A stretch of 64,000 bases of DNA from Gemmatimonadota bacterium (GTDB lineage: Bacteria > Gemmatimonadota > Gemmatimonadetes > Gemmatimonadales > GWC2-71-9). Below, in pieces: positions 27,440 through 35,054 of the stretch. The notes under the pieces were generated by a model that searched no databases, was not told the DNA's origin, and worked only from the letters and a program-made list of their open reading frames with translations. Numbering within the stretch: position 1 is the first letter of the stretch; every line of letters starts with the position of its first letter. The stretch covers positions 434,001-498,000 of the forward strand of contig JADKJZ010000014.1 in NCBI GenBank assembly GCA_016720805.1, given 5' to 3'. Both the position numbers and the translations under genes were made by a program.

Positions 27440-28686
27440 GCCGTGCGCACCATCCTCGCGGCGAAGGCGCCGTCCATGCCGTGGCGCTGCGGCAGGAGCA
27501 GCAGGTCGCCAGCCGGGGTGAGCAGGTCGGCCGCAAATCCCGGTGGCGGCTGGCGCTGGAACTGGGGGTGCCGTTCCAGGAAGGCCTCGATCTGCAGTTC
27601 GTCCTCTTCAGGCTCGAGCGAACAGGTAGCGTAAGTTAGCACCCCGCCCGGAGCCACTCGATCGGCCGCGGCGTCCAGCAACTGCCGCTGTTCGGCGGCC
27701 AGCCGCTCCAGCGCCCCTTCCCGCACGCGGAGCCGCGCATCCGGGTGTCTGGCGAAGGTGCCGGTCCCCAGACACGGGGCGTCCAGCAGATACGCCATGA
27801 CGGGACGGATCGGCGGGTGCAGCGCGTCCGCCATGATCACGTGTTCGTGCCCCAGCCCGGCGCGGAGGAGGTTTTCGCGGAGTCGCGGGACCCGGCGCCG
27901 GCCGAGATCGGCGGCGATCACCCGCGCCGCGTGCCGCGTGAGCCCGAGGGTCTTCCCGCCGGGGGCGGCACAGGCGTCGAAGATCACCGCTCCTTCGCCG
28001 AAGGCGCAGAAGCGGACCACCAGCGCCTGGGCCGGGTCCTGCACGAAGAAATCTCCTTCCACATACCCGGGAAGCTGGGTCGGCCGCGTCTCGTCCACGA
28101 CGAGACCCGCTTCGAAGGGCGCCGGAAAGGAGGCGATTCCCGCGGCGGCAAAGAGCCGGGCCAGGTCGCCCTGCGTCACCCGCGCCGCCTGCACGACCAG
28201 CGGCGGGTGACTGTTGTTCCACTCCAGCAGCCCTTCGGTGTCGTCCACGCCGAACCGCGCAATCCATCGCGCCACCAGCCAGGCTGGATGCGACCACGCT
28301 TCGGAGAGTCGTGTGACGTCGTCGCGAATCGGGTCGGCGGTGACCTCGCGGCCGACCGCCGCGACCTTGCGCAGAATCGCGTTGACGAAGCCGCGGAGTC
28401 GTTCGCCCGCGACTTCCCCCGCGAGATCCACCGAGGTGGCGACCGCCGCGTGCGGGGGGACCCGATCGAGGTGGCGCAGCTGGTAGGCGCCGAGCCGCAG
28501 CACTTCGAGGCTGGGGCCGTCAACCGAGTTGAGGCCACGCTTGATGAAGGTCGCAAGCAGGGCGTCGAGTGAGGCGGCCTGGCGGAGCACGCCGGCGGCG
28601 AGCTCGTGGGCGAGACGGCGATCGACTTCGGGCAGCGTGCCGAGGCCGCGCGTGAGGGCGGTGTCGAATGGCACGCCGCGCCGCAC
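27436..28686 (-). CDS. rsmB: 16S rRNA (cytosine-967 C5) methyltransferase
   Basis: Methylates C967 of 16S rRNA with SAM. An N-terminal NusB-like RNA-binding domain (VPPHAAVATSVDLAG; FVNAILRK) is followed by the catalytic domain with DACAAPGGKT (SAM motif I), LLDAPCLGTGT (catalytic Cys motif, normally DAPCSGxG) and YATCSLEPEEDE (second Cys). GTG 28686 is the first ordinary start, but the frame continues upstream with APRRAALGILAAV, the usual first helix of RsmB, to a CTG that overlaps the thiG stop (CTGA). The true start is probably that CTG near 28739. Confidence 0.93.
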   Translation of the reverse strand: MRRGVPFDTALTRGLGTLPEVDRRLAHELAAGVLRQAASLDALLATFIKRGLNSVDGPSLEVLRLGAYQLRHLDRVPPHAAVATSVDLAGEVAGERLRGFVNAILRKVAAVGREVTADPIRDDVTRLSEAWSHPAWLVARWIARFGVDDTEGLLEWNNSHPPLVVQAARVTQGDLARLFAAAGIASFPAPFEAGLVVDETRPTQLPGYVEGDFFVQDPAQALVVRFCAFGEGAVIFDACAAPGGKTLGLTRHAARVIAADLGRRRVPRLRENLLRAGLGHEHVIMADALHPPIRPVMAYLLDAPCLGTGTFARHPDARLRVREGALERLAAEQRQLLDAAADRVAPGGVLTYATCSLEPEEDELQIEAFLERHPQFQRQPPPGFAADLLTPAGDLLLLPQRHGMDGAFAARMVRTA

Positions 28687-28736
28687 CGCGGCGAGGATGC
28701 CGAGTGCAGCGCGACGAGGAGCGAGGCCGCGGTCGG

Positions 28737-29501
28737 TCAGTCGAGCATCCCGGTCGTCGGCGACGATGGAATGGCGACTTCACGGCGGGGCATCCGGCCC
28801 GAGAGATACGCCGCGCGGCCGGCGTCGACCGCGAGCCGCATCGCGTGCGACATGCCGACCGGATCGGTGGCCTCGGCGAGGGCGGTGTTCATCAGGATGC
28901 CATCGACGCCCTGTTCCATGACGAGGCACGCATCGGAGGCCGTGCCGACGCCGGCATCGACGATGATCGGCACCGAGAGCCGCGACTTGATCGTCCGGAT
29001 GAAATAGGGGTTGAGCAGGCCGAGTCCCGAGCCGATCGGCGAGGCGAGCGGCATCACGGCGACGGCGCCCGCCTCTTCGAGGCGCAACGCGGTGATCAGG
29101 TCGTCGTTGGTGTAGGCGAGGACCTTGAAGCCTTCCTTCGCGAGCACCTTGGTGGCCTCGAGCAGTCCGGTGGTGTCGGGCAACAGCGTGGCCTGATCGC
29201 CGATCACCTCGAGCTTCACGAAGTCATTGAAGCCGGCCTCGCGTCCGAGGCGCGCGTACCGGATGGCCTCGTCGGCGCTGTAGCAGCCGGCCGTGTTCGA
29301 CAGGAGGAAGAAGCGCTCGGGGGAGAGGTGATGCAGGATCCCCTCTTCGGCATTGCGATCGAGATTCACGCGACGCACGGCCACGGTGACCACCTCGGCC
29401 CCCGACGCGGTGATGGCGTCAATCATCTCCTGATTGGTGCGGTACTTCCCGGTGCCCACCATGAGGCGGGACCGAAAGGTGACGCCGGCAATCTCCAGCA
29501 T
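28737..29501 (-). CDS. thiG: Thiazole synthase
   Basis: Forms the thiazole phosphate of thiamine from DXP, dehydroglycine or iminoglycine, and ThiS-thiocarboxylate. The 254-aa protein shows FRSRLMVGTGKY, VTVAVRRVN, the Schiff-base Lys in FVKLEVIGD, VMPLASPIGSGLG and IIVDAGVGTASDA, all ThiG landmarks. It starts directly after thiS (TGA then ATG) and its own TGA overlaps the likely rsmB start. ThiH/ThiO and ThiF are not in the window. Confidence 0.96.
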   Translation of the reverse strand: MLEIAGVTFRSRLMVGTGKYRTNQEMIDAITASGAEVVTVAVRRVNLDRNAEEGILHHLSPERFFLLSNTAGCYSADEAIRYARLGREAGFNDFVKLEVIGDQATLLPDTTGLLEATKVLAKEGFKVLAYTNDDLITALRLEEAGAVAVMPLASPIGSGLGLLNPYFIRTIKSRLSVPIIVDAGVGTASDACLVMEQGVDGILMNTALAEATDPVGMSHAMRLAVDAGRAAYLSGRMPRREVAIPSSPTTGMLD

Positions 29502-29702
29502 TCAACCACCTCCGACGAAATGAACGATCTCCACCACGTCCCCGTCCGTGAGCGGCGTGCTCGCGAGCGCGGGGCGGCGGATGATGACGCGATTGTGTTC
29601 GACCACCACCGCACGCTGGTCCAGCCCGAGTTCCGCGAGGAGTTCCTCGACGGTCCTGGACTTCACGATGTCGCGGCGGTCGCCGTTGATCACCAGCTGC
29701 AT
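29502..29702 (-). CDS. thiS: Sulfur carrier protein ThiS
   Basis: A 66-aa ubiquitin-fold protein whose C-terminal Gly-Gly is adenylated and thiocarboxylated to give sulfur to thiazole. The end reads HFVGGG, one Gly longer than the usual GG, and ELLAELGLDQRAVVVEHNR is the family core. It stands first in the thiS-thiG-rsmB group. The upstream spacer carries heptamer cassette 5; no TPP riboswitch elements are seen there. Confidence 0.93.
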   Translation of the reverse strand: MQLVINGDRRDIVKSRTVEELLAELGLDQRAVVVEHNRVIIRRPALASTPLTDGDVVEIVHFVGGG

Positions 29703-29724
29703 GCGTACTCCGAGATCAGTATTC

Positions 29725-29817
29725 GGATGATGGATGATGGATGATGGATGATGCTCAAGTGCATCGACTCATCCCGGTCTGTACGCACCGCCATCCATCA
29801 TCCATCATCCATCATCC
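29725..29817. repeat. Heptamer inverted-repeat cassette 5 (thiE end / thiS upstream)
   Basis: Left array 29725-29753 is GGATGAT repeated four times; right array 29791-29817 is its complement, ATCATCC-type units repeated at least three times. They can pair over about 26 bp around a 37-base middle. The thiE stop and its last five residues (MMDDG) are encoded by the right array. Confidence 0.82.
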
Positions 29818-30427
29818 CTGCCACCAGCTCCAACGCCGCCTCATAGCTATCGCCCGCATCCCACACCGCCGCGATTGCTGCCACGCCCCACGCGCCGGCG
29901 TCGCGGGCCTCACGGCTCCGTGCGCTGGTGACGCCGCCGATGGCATAGACCGGACAGCCGAGCTGCGCGGTGGCCTCGATCAGTCCGAGGCCGGCGCCGG
30001 GTCGGCCGGGGTGCGTCGCACTTTCCCAGATGGTGCCGACGACCAGGGCGTCAAAACCTTCCGCGGCGGCCGCTTCCGCCTCGGCCAGCGAATGGACCGA
30101 TCGCAGATGAAGGTAGTCCGGTCCGCCGGTGATCCGTCGCAGGTCCGCCAGGGGGATATCGCCGTGCCGGGCGATCACGCCGTGGGCGCCGCTCGCGCGG
30201 GCGATGTCGGCCCGGCCCGTGACGAAGACGCTGGCCATTGGTGGCGCGGCGAGGGCGACAAATCGGGCAGCCAGCGCGGTGAGGGCATCGCCCGAGCCGC
30301 CGGGCAGTCTCGCGACAAGGGCAACCGTCGGCCCGACGGCCGCGATCGCGGCTGCCCGGATGCCCAGATCATCCCGGGCCGCGATGCGCTCGTCGGCCAT
30401 GGCCAGGAGGCGCGGGAGCGGCCTCAC
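29798..30427 (-). CDS. thiE: Thiamine-phosphate synthase-like protein (ThiE/TenI family)
   Basis: A 209-aa TIM-barrel protein from GTG 30427, which overlaps the fmt stop. It has the HGVIARHGDIPLADLRR and YLHLRSVHSLAEAEAA segments, DALVVGTIWESATHPG (the family's DYVxxGPxFxTxxKP region) and VYAIGGVTSARSREARDAGAWGVAAI (the IGGI-xxxN phosphate-binding end). The match to ThiE consensus is loose (ATHPG for TKxP), so the isomerase-like TenI (thiazole tautomerase) role is also possible. That would fit thiS and thiG close by. The C-terminal tail comes from the repeat. Confidence 0.75.
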   Translation of the reverse strand: MRPLPRLLAMADERIAARDDLGIRAAAIAAVGPTVALVARLPGGSGDALTALAARFVALAAPPMASVFVTGRADIARASGAHGVIARHGDIPLADLRRITGGPDYLHLRSVHSLAEAEAAAAEGFDALVVGTIWESATHPGRPGAGLGLIEATAQLGCPVYAIGGVTSARSREARDAGAWGVAAIAAVWDAGDSYEAALELVAGMMDDG

Positions 30428-31374
30428 TGAAATTGCGCGCCCTCTCTCGTCTGGAGGCCAGTGGCCCACGCGGTGGCGGTCATGCGTCGGCGGCCGGCGG
30501 CCTGCACGTCGCCGAGGAGGAGCCACCCCTCCCCACAGACGACGGCTGGGCCTTCAGGCAGGAAGTGCAGGGTGCCGGGCAGTGCGTCGGTCGCCGACGT
30601 CGGTGGTGTCATCGGGGCGCCGCCGAACAGCTTCACGTCGGCCCCGTGGAAGGTGGTCCAGGCACCGGGCGCCGGATCCATGGCGCGGATCTGATGCGAA
30701 ACCGCGACGGCGTTCGCCTCCCAATGGAGCCGCGCGGTGGCGCGGTCAATCTTCGGCGCGTGAGTCACGCCGTCTGCAGCTTGCGGCGTCGGCGCGTCGC
30801 CGGCCGCGATCTGCGGCAACGCCTCCACCAACGCCTTCGCACCGAGGTCGGCCAGCCGCTCGAAGAGGATGCCGGTCGTGTCGGTGGGGAGGATCGGGGT
30901 GCGTCGCTGCAGCCAGACCGCGCCGGTGTCGAGCCCCTGCTCCAGGCGCATGATCGCGACGCCGGTCTCGGTGTCGCCGCTCATGACTGCCCAGTGGATC
31001 GGCGCGGCACCGCGCCAGCGCGGCAGCAGCGAGGCATGGACATTGACGAAGCCGAGGGGGAGCAATGCCAGCAGGTCAGGGCGGAGCAGGTGTCCGTAGG
31101 CGACCACGACCCCGATGTCGGCGTTGAGGGCGGCAAGCTGCGCGAGGAATTCCTCGCCGCGCGGGCGCTCTGGCTGCAGGACCGGGATGCCCGCCGTGAG
31201 GGCGCGGGTCTTGATGGGGGGGCGGATTGGCGGGCCAGGTTGGCGATCGGGGCCGACGTCGCGATAACGATCAGGCTGGGTGACGACCGCCACCACATCA
31301 TGGCCGGCGGCCATCAGCGCATCGAGGCTCGGGACGGCGAACTGCGGCGTCCCGAAGAAGAGGATCCGCATCAA
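30424..31374 (-). CDS. fmt: Methionyl-tRNA formyltransferase
   Basis: Formylates initiator Met-tRNA using 10-formyl-THF. The 316-aa enzyme has RILFFGTPQFAVPSLDAL, VTQPD, the catalytic region VVVAYGHLLRPDLL and FVNVHASLLPRWRGAAPIHWA (Asn-His-Asp triad region), GDTETGVAIMRLEQGLDTGAV, and a C-terminal OB-like domain. It overlaps def by 4 bp, the common def-fmt pairing. Confidence 0.96.
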   Translation of the reverse strand: MMRILFFGTPQFAVPSLDALMAAGHDVVAVVTQPDRYRDVGPDRQPGPPIRPPIKTRALTAGIPVLQPERPRGEEFLAQLAALNADIGVVVAYGHLLRPDLLALLPLGFVNVHASLLPRWRGAAPIHWAVMSGDTETGVAIMRLEQGLDTGAVWLQRRTPILPTDTTGILFERLADLGAKALVEALPQIAAGDAPTPQAADGVTHAPKIDRATARLHWEANAVAVSHQIRAMDPAPGAWTTFHGADVKLFGGAPMTPPTSATDALPGTLHFLPEGPAVVCGEGWLLLGDVQAAGRRRMTATAWATGLQTREGAQFQ

Positions 31375-31907
31375 CCCGCCTTTTCCGACTCCTCTTCCGG
31401 GCGCGGGGTGCGGGTGAGCTCGCCCCCATTCTCCTTCTTCCAGCGCTTCACGAGCATCTGCCGCTTGAGCGGTGAGAGATGGTCGATGAACAGGATCCCG
31501 TCGAGGTGGTCGATCTCATGTTGGATGGCGCGGGCCACCAGACCCGTTGCCTCGAGCCGGAACGGCTCGCCCTTCTCGTTCAACGCTTCGAGGACCACGC
31601 TGTCCGGCCGAACGACCTCGGCGTACACCTCGGGGATCGAGAGGCAGCCTTCTTCCTTGCTCTCCTTGCCGGTGGCACTCACGATCCGCGGATTGATCAT
31701 CGCAAAGGTCTGTCCTTCGGCGTCGATGATCGCCACGCGCTGGGTGCTGCCGACCTGGTTGGCCGCGAGGCCCACGCCACAGGCGATGTTCATCGTCTCG
31801 AACATGTCATCGATGAAGGCGCGCAGGGCATCATCCACGACGGCAATCTCGGCCGCGCGCTCGCGCAGGACCGGAGAGCCGAGCAGGTGGATGTCGAGAA
31901 CGGCCAT
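31371..31907 (-). CDS. def: Peptide deformylase
   Basis: Removes the N-formyl group of new proteins; Fe/Zn hydrolase of 178 aa. Motif 1 is GVGLAANQVG, motif 2 EEGCLSIPE (metal Cys), motif 3 QHEIDHLDGILF (HExxH). The basic and acidic tail after residue 160 is a little longer than in E. coli. Gene order yajC-def-fmt; start is next to the yajC stop. Confidence 0.97.
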   Translation of the reverse strand: MAVLDIHLLGSPVLRERAAEIAVVDDALRAFIDDMFETMNIACGVGLAANQVGSTQRVAIIDAEGQTFAMINPRIVSATGKESKEEGCLSIPEVYAEVVRPDSVVLEALNEKGEPFRLEATGLVARAIQHEIDHLDGILFIDHLSPLKRQMLVKRWKKENGGELTRTPRPEEESEKAG

Positions 31908-32191
31908 TACGCCACCGTGCCCGGGGCGGTCTGGTTGCCGACGCGAATCACGCGGGCGCGCTCGATGACCAGCGTCGCGGTGCCGCTCTCAATGGTCAGC
32001 AGGGTGTCCTTGACGTCCTTGACCTTGCCCACGATGCCGCCGAACGTGGTGATTTCGTCGCCCTTCTTGATCTGGGCGAGCATTTCGGCCGCCTGCTTCC
32101 GGGCCTGGCTCTGCGGACGGAGAATCAGGAAGTAGAAGACCAGTCCGATCAGCGCGAACTGGAGCAGGAGCATGTTGATGCCACCGGTCAT
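31907..32191 (-). CDS. yajC: Preprotein translocase subunit YajC
   Basis: A small membrane protein of the Sec-DF-YajC complex, about 94 aa from ATG 32191 (ATGA overlap with the tgt stop). One helix (LLLQFALIGLVFYFLILRP) followed by the family signature RPQSQARKQAAEML, IKKGDEITTFGGIVGKV and the basic end. The tgt-yajC neighbourhood is seen in very many bacteria. Confidence 0.95.
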   Translation of the reverse strand: MTGGINMLLLQFALIGLVFYFLILRPQSQARKQAAEMLAQIKKGDEITTFGGIVGKVKDVKDTLLTIESGTATLVIERARVIRVGNQTAPGTVA

Positions 32192-33324
32192 GACGTCTCG
32201 CCCTTCGCGAAGTACCGCGACCGCCATGCGGCGGCCCAGGAATCAAAGGTGCCGTCCAGGATCCGGGCGCGGGCCGTCTCGGCCAGCCGGATCAGGAAAC
32301 GGATGTTGTGTATCGACACCAGGCGCTGGCCGAGCTGTTCCTCGGCGACGAAGAGGTGCCGCAGGTACGCCCGCGAGAAGCGGGTACACGCCGCGCAGTC
32401 GCACTCTGCATCGAGCGGTCCGGCGTCGAGCCGCAGCGTCGCGCCCCGGACGCTGACCTTGCCGTCGGCAGTCCATGCCGACCCGTGGCGTCCGTTCCGC
32501 GTGGCGGCCACGCAGTCGAAGAGGTCCACCCCGCGGGCGATCCCCTCGATCAGGTCGTCGGGAAACCCGACCCCCATAAGATAACGGGGGCGATCCACCG
32601 GCAGGTGGGGGTTCAACCCCTCGAGGACCCGGTGCATCGCGGGCTTCGGCTCGCCCACGGAGAGGCCACCGATGGCCACTCCGGTCCACGGACCGCGCTC
32701 GAGGATTCCCATGAGCGACGCGTGCCGGAGCTCGGCGTGCGTCCCGCCCTGGACGATCGGCCAGAGGGTCTGTCGGGTCGGATCGTCGGCGGTGAGCTCG
32801 CCATGCCGGTGGCGACAGCGGTCGAGCCACCGCAGCGTGCGCTGCATGGCGTCGTGGGCATCGTCGGCACTCGATTGCCCGGGGAGCAGATGATCGAAGG
32901 CCATGATCACGTCGGCACCGAGCGCCCACTGGATCTCCATCGACTTCTCCGGCGAGATGAAGCGCTTGGAGCCATCGATGTGCGAGACGAACTCCACGCC
33001 CTGCTCGTCGAGCTTGCGCATGGCGCTGAGCGAGAAGACCTGGAAGCCCCCCGAGTCGGTGAGCATCGGCTTCGCCCAGGTCGAGAAGCGATGCAGGCCT
33101 CCCAATTCGGCGACGACATCCTCACCCGGTCGAAGGTGCAGGTGATAGGTGTTGCCCAGAATGATCTGCGCGCCTGCGGCCGCCACCTCCTCGGGGTGGA
33201 GCCCACGCACGGTCCCGTGGGTTCCGACCGGCATGAAGCAGGGTGTCTGCACGACGCCGTGCGGCAGCGCCAGGGTGCCGGCGCGCGCGGCGCCGTCGGT
33301 GCCGTCGAGACGGAATTCGAACAC
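32188..33324 (-). CDS. tgt: Queuine tRNA-guanine transglycosylase
   Basis: Replaces G34 of certain tRNAs with preQ1. The 378-aa TIM barrel has FMPVGTHGTVRGL, ILGNTYHLHLRPG, LTDSGGFQVFSL (catalytic Asp region), AFDHLLPG, PIVQGGTH, IGGLSVGEPK, the nucleophile region LFDCVAATRNGRHG, and zinc ligands CDCAAC with a downstream His. GTG start directly after the DinB-family stop. Works upstream of QueA, encoded two genes away. Confidence 0.97.
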   Translation of the reverse strand: MFEFRLDGTDGAARAGTLALPHGVVQTPCFMPVGTHGTVRGLHPEEVAAAGAQIILGNTYHLHLRPGEDVVAELGGLHRFSTWAKPMLTDSGGFQVFSLSAMRKLDEQGVEFVSHIDGSKRFISPEKSMEIQWALGADVIMAFDHLLPGQSSADDAHDAMQRTLRWLDRCRHRHGELTADDPTRQTLWPIVQGGTHAELRHASLMGILERGPWTGVAIGGLSVGEPKPAMHRVLEGLNPHLPVDRPRYLMGVGFPDDLIEGIARGVDLFDCVAATRNGRHGSAWTADGKVSVRGATLRLDAGPLDAECDCAACTRFSRAYLRHLFVAEEQLGQRLVSIHNIRFLIRLAETARARILDGTFDSWAAAWRSRYFAKGETS

Positions 33325-33852
33325 TCAGCCCAGCCCGGCGAGGATGCGCTCGACCTGGCGGCGGTGCCGCAGGTCATGCCCGGCCGCCAGCCGTCGCAGC
33401 GTGTCGAACGTTTGCAACCCGCGTTCTGTGTGATGACCGACGCGCGCCAGGTCGTCGGGGCCCGCCTGCTGGTACACCGGAAGATTCCACGACCGCAGCG
33501 TGCCGAAGGCGAGCATCGCCTCGGTCGGGTCGGTGTTGGCACCATCGAAGCGCACCATCCAGGCCTCCTGATCGAAGCCGTGCAGCGGCGGCGCATCCTG
33601 GGTCAGGACAAGCCGGACGCGCCACCCCTGGGCAATCTCGGTGTCCGCGAGGTGGGCAATCACCTGGGTCAGCGACCAGAGCCCGGGCCCCTCCGGCGTG
33701 CGCATGACCTCGATGTCGAGCGAACCGAGCCGCTCGAGCAGCCAGGCCGGGGTCTCGGCGAGGATCTCGATCGGATCCCGGTCGCCGAGGAGCGCCAACG
33801 TCTCGGCGACATAGGCCTGCGAGGCGGGCGAGGGAATGATCGGGGCGGTCAT
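33325..33852 (-). CDS. DinB-family putative metal-dependent protein
   Basis: A 175-aa four-helix-bundle protein of the DinB/YfiT superfamily. Conserved features are WSLTQVIAHLADTEIAQGWRVR (the first metal His and Asp/Glu) and HDLRHRRQVERIL near the end (HxxxH type). These proteins are often thiol transferases or of unknown function. The ATG overlaps the queA stop (ATGA). Its place between queA and tgt suggests co-expression with queuosine genes, not a role in the pathway. Confidence 0.82.
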   Translation of the reverse strand: MTAPIIPSPASQAYVAETLALLGDRDPIEILAETPAWLLERLGSLDIEVMRTPEGPGLWSLTQVIAHLADTEIAQGWRVRLVLTQDAPPLHGFDQEAWMVRFDGANTDPTEAMLAFGTLRSWNLPVYQQAGPDDLARVGHHTERGLQTFDTLRRLAAGHDLRHRRQVERILAGLG

Positions 33853-35054
33853 CGGGAATCTCCCACGACGCACATGGCGTCGCCGTAGCTGTAGAAGCGA
33901 TAGCCGGCGGCCACCGCGTGCCGATAGGCGGTCATGGTAGTGGGGTAGCCCGCGAAGGCCGCCACGAGCATCAGCAGCGTCGAGCGCGGAAGGTGGAAAT
34001 TGGTGATCAATCGATCAACCACCCGGAAGGTGAAGCCCGGCGTGATCATGATCGCCGTGTCGGCCGCACCGGCGATCACGGTGCCATCATCCTTCGCCGC
34101 ACTCTCGAGGGCACGCACCACGGTGGTCCCGACGGCCCACACCTTGTTCCCGCGTGCGCGACACGACGCGATTGCCTCGGCGGTCGCGACCGGAATCTCG
34201 AAATGCTCGCTGTGCATGGTGTGCGCGCTGATGACCTCGGCCTCGACCGGCTTGAACGTCCCGGGGCCGACCTCGAGATCCAGGTCGGTGGTCAGCACGC
34301 CCTTGGCGTGGAGCGCCGCCAGGAGCGCCGGGGTGAAGTGCAGCCCGGCGGTCGGCGCGGCGACGCTCCCTTCCTTGGCCGCGTACACCGTCTGGTACCG
34401 ATCCTCATCGTCGGCGGTGGGGTCGCGACTGATGTAGGGCGGCAGCGGGAGGCGACCGTACTTCGCGATCGCCTCCTCGGCACGCAAGCCGACGAAGCGC
34501 ACGCGCCGAAAGGCGTCCGGCGTTTCTTCCAGGGTTTCAATCGCGGCGTCGTCGCCGAGGCGAATCTGCTTTCCCGGTCGCATCGCGCTACCGGGCTTCC
34601 CCATCGCGATCCAGCTGTCGTCCGGCGCGGGATGGATCAGCAGCACCTCCGCGACCCCGTGCCCCGAGGGGCGCGTGCCGAGGAAGCGCGCGTGGCGGAC
34701 CTTGGTCGAGTTGAGGACGAGAAGGTCGCCGGGGGGGATCAGGGCGAGCAGATCGGAGAATTGCGCGTCCGCGAGCATCGGGGGCGCAGCATGCTGCGCC
34801 CGTACACCGGAGGTTCGAGCCGTGTCCCCGGGCATGGCCGTGATGCTGCCAAGCGCCGCGATGCCCGGAAGTAGGGGCGCAGCATGCTGCGCCCGGAAGT
34901 CCGGCGCATGCCCCGATCCGTCCGTCGCGCGCGGCGCCCCGCGATCCACCACCAACATGCGCGACGCCCCCCGCTCGGCGCTCGGGTGCTGGGCGATCTG
35001 CGCGTCGGGAAGGTCGAAGGCGAAGTCGGCGGTGCTCCAGCCCTGCTCAGCCAT
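33849..35054 (-). CDS. queA: S-adenosylmethionine:tRNA ribosyltransferase-isomerase with in-frame palindrome insertion
   Basis: Adds the epoxycyclopentane ring of queuosine to tRNA-bound preQ1 using SAM. Start at ATG 35054 (overlaps ruvB by 8 bp) gives 401 aa, against about 340-360 normally. FDLPDAQIAQHPSAERGASR opens the protein, PPGDLLVLNSTKVRHARF, AAPTAGLHFTPALLAAL, VGPGTFKPVEAEVISAHTMHSE and ITNFHLPRSTLLMLVAAFAG are standard QueA motifs. About 45 extra residues between VVDRGAPR and LADAQFSDL are encoded by two copies of a 20-bp palindrome, 93 bp apart, each giving RAQHAAP. All catalytic motifs lie after the insertion, so the enzyme may stay active. Confidence 0.93.
   Translation of the reverse strand: MAEQGWSTADFAFDLPDAQIAQHPSAERGASRMLVVDRGAPRATDGSGHAPDFRAQHAAPLLPGIAALGSITAMPGDTARTSGVRAQHAAPPMLADAQFSDLLALIPPGDLLVLNSTKVRHARFLGTRPSGHGVAEVLLIHPAPDDSWIAMGKPGSAMRPGKQIRLGDDAAIETLEETPDAFRRVRFVGLRAEEAIAKYGRLPLPPYISRDPTADDEDRYQTVYAAKEGSVAAPTAGLHFTPALLAALHAKGVLTTDLDLEVGPGTFKPVEAEVISAHTMHSEHFEIPVATAEAIASCRARGNKVWAVGTTVVRALESAAKDDGTVIAGAADTAIMITPGFTFRVVDRLITNFHLPRSTLLMLVAAFAGYPTTMTAYRHAVAAGYRFYSYGDAMCVVGDSR
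34782..34894. repeat. Pair of 20-bp perfect palindromes inside queA
   Basis: GGGCGCAGCATGCTGCGCCC is found at 34782-34801 and again at 34875-34894. Spacing is 93 bp, a multiple of 3, so the reading frame is kept. Between them a looser inverted repeat CCGGGCAT/ATGCCCGG lies near 34838 and 34861. It looks like a REP-type or palindromic-element insertion in a coding sequence. Confidence 0.88.

Noticed and set aside
29703..29797. TPP riboswitch before thiS
   Set aside because: The spacer is filled by the heptamer cassette and lacks the conserved CTGAGA and ACCTGA-type elements of the TPP aptamer.
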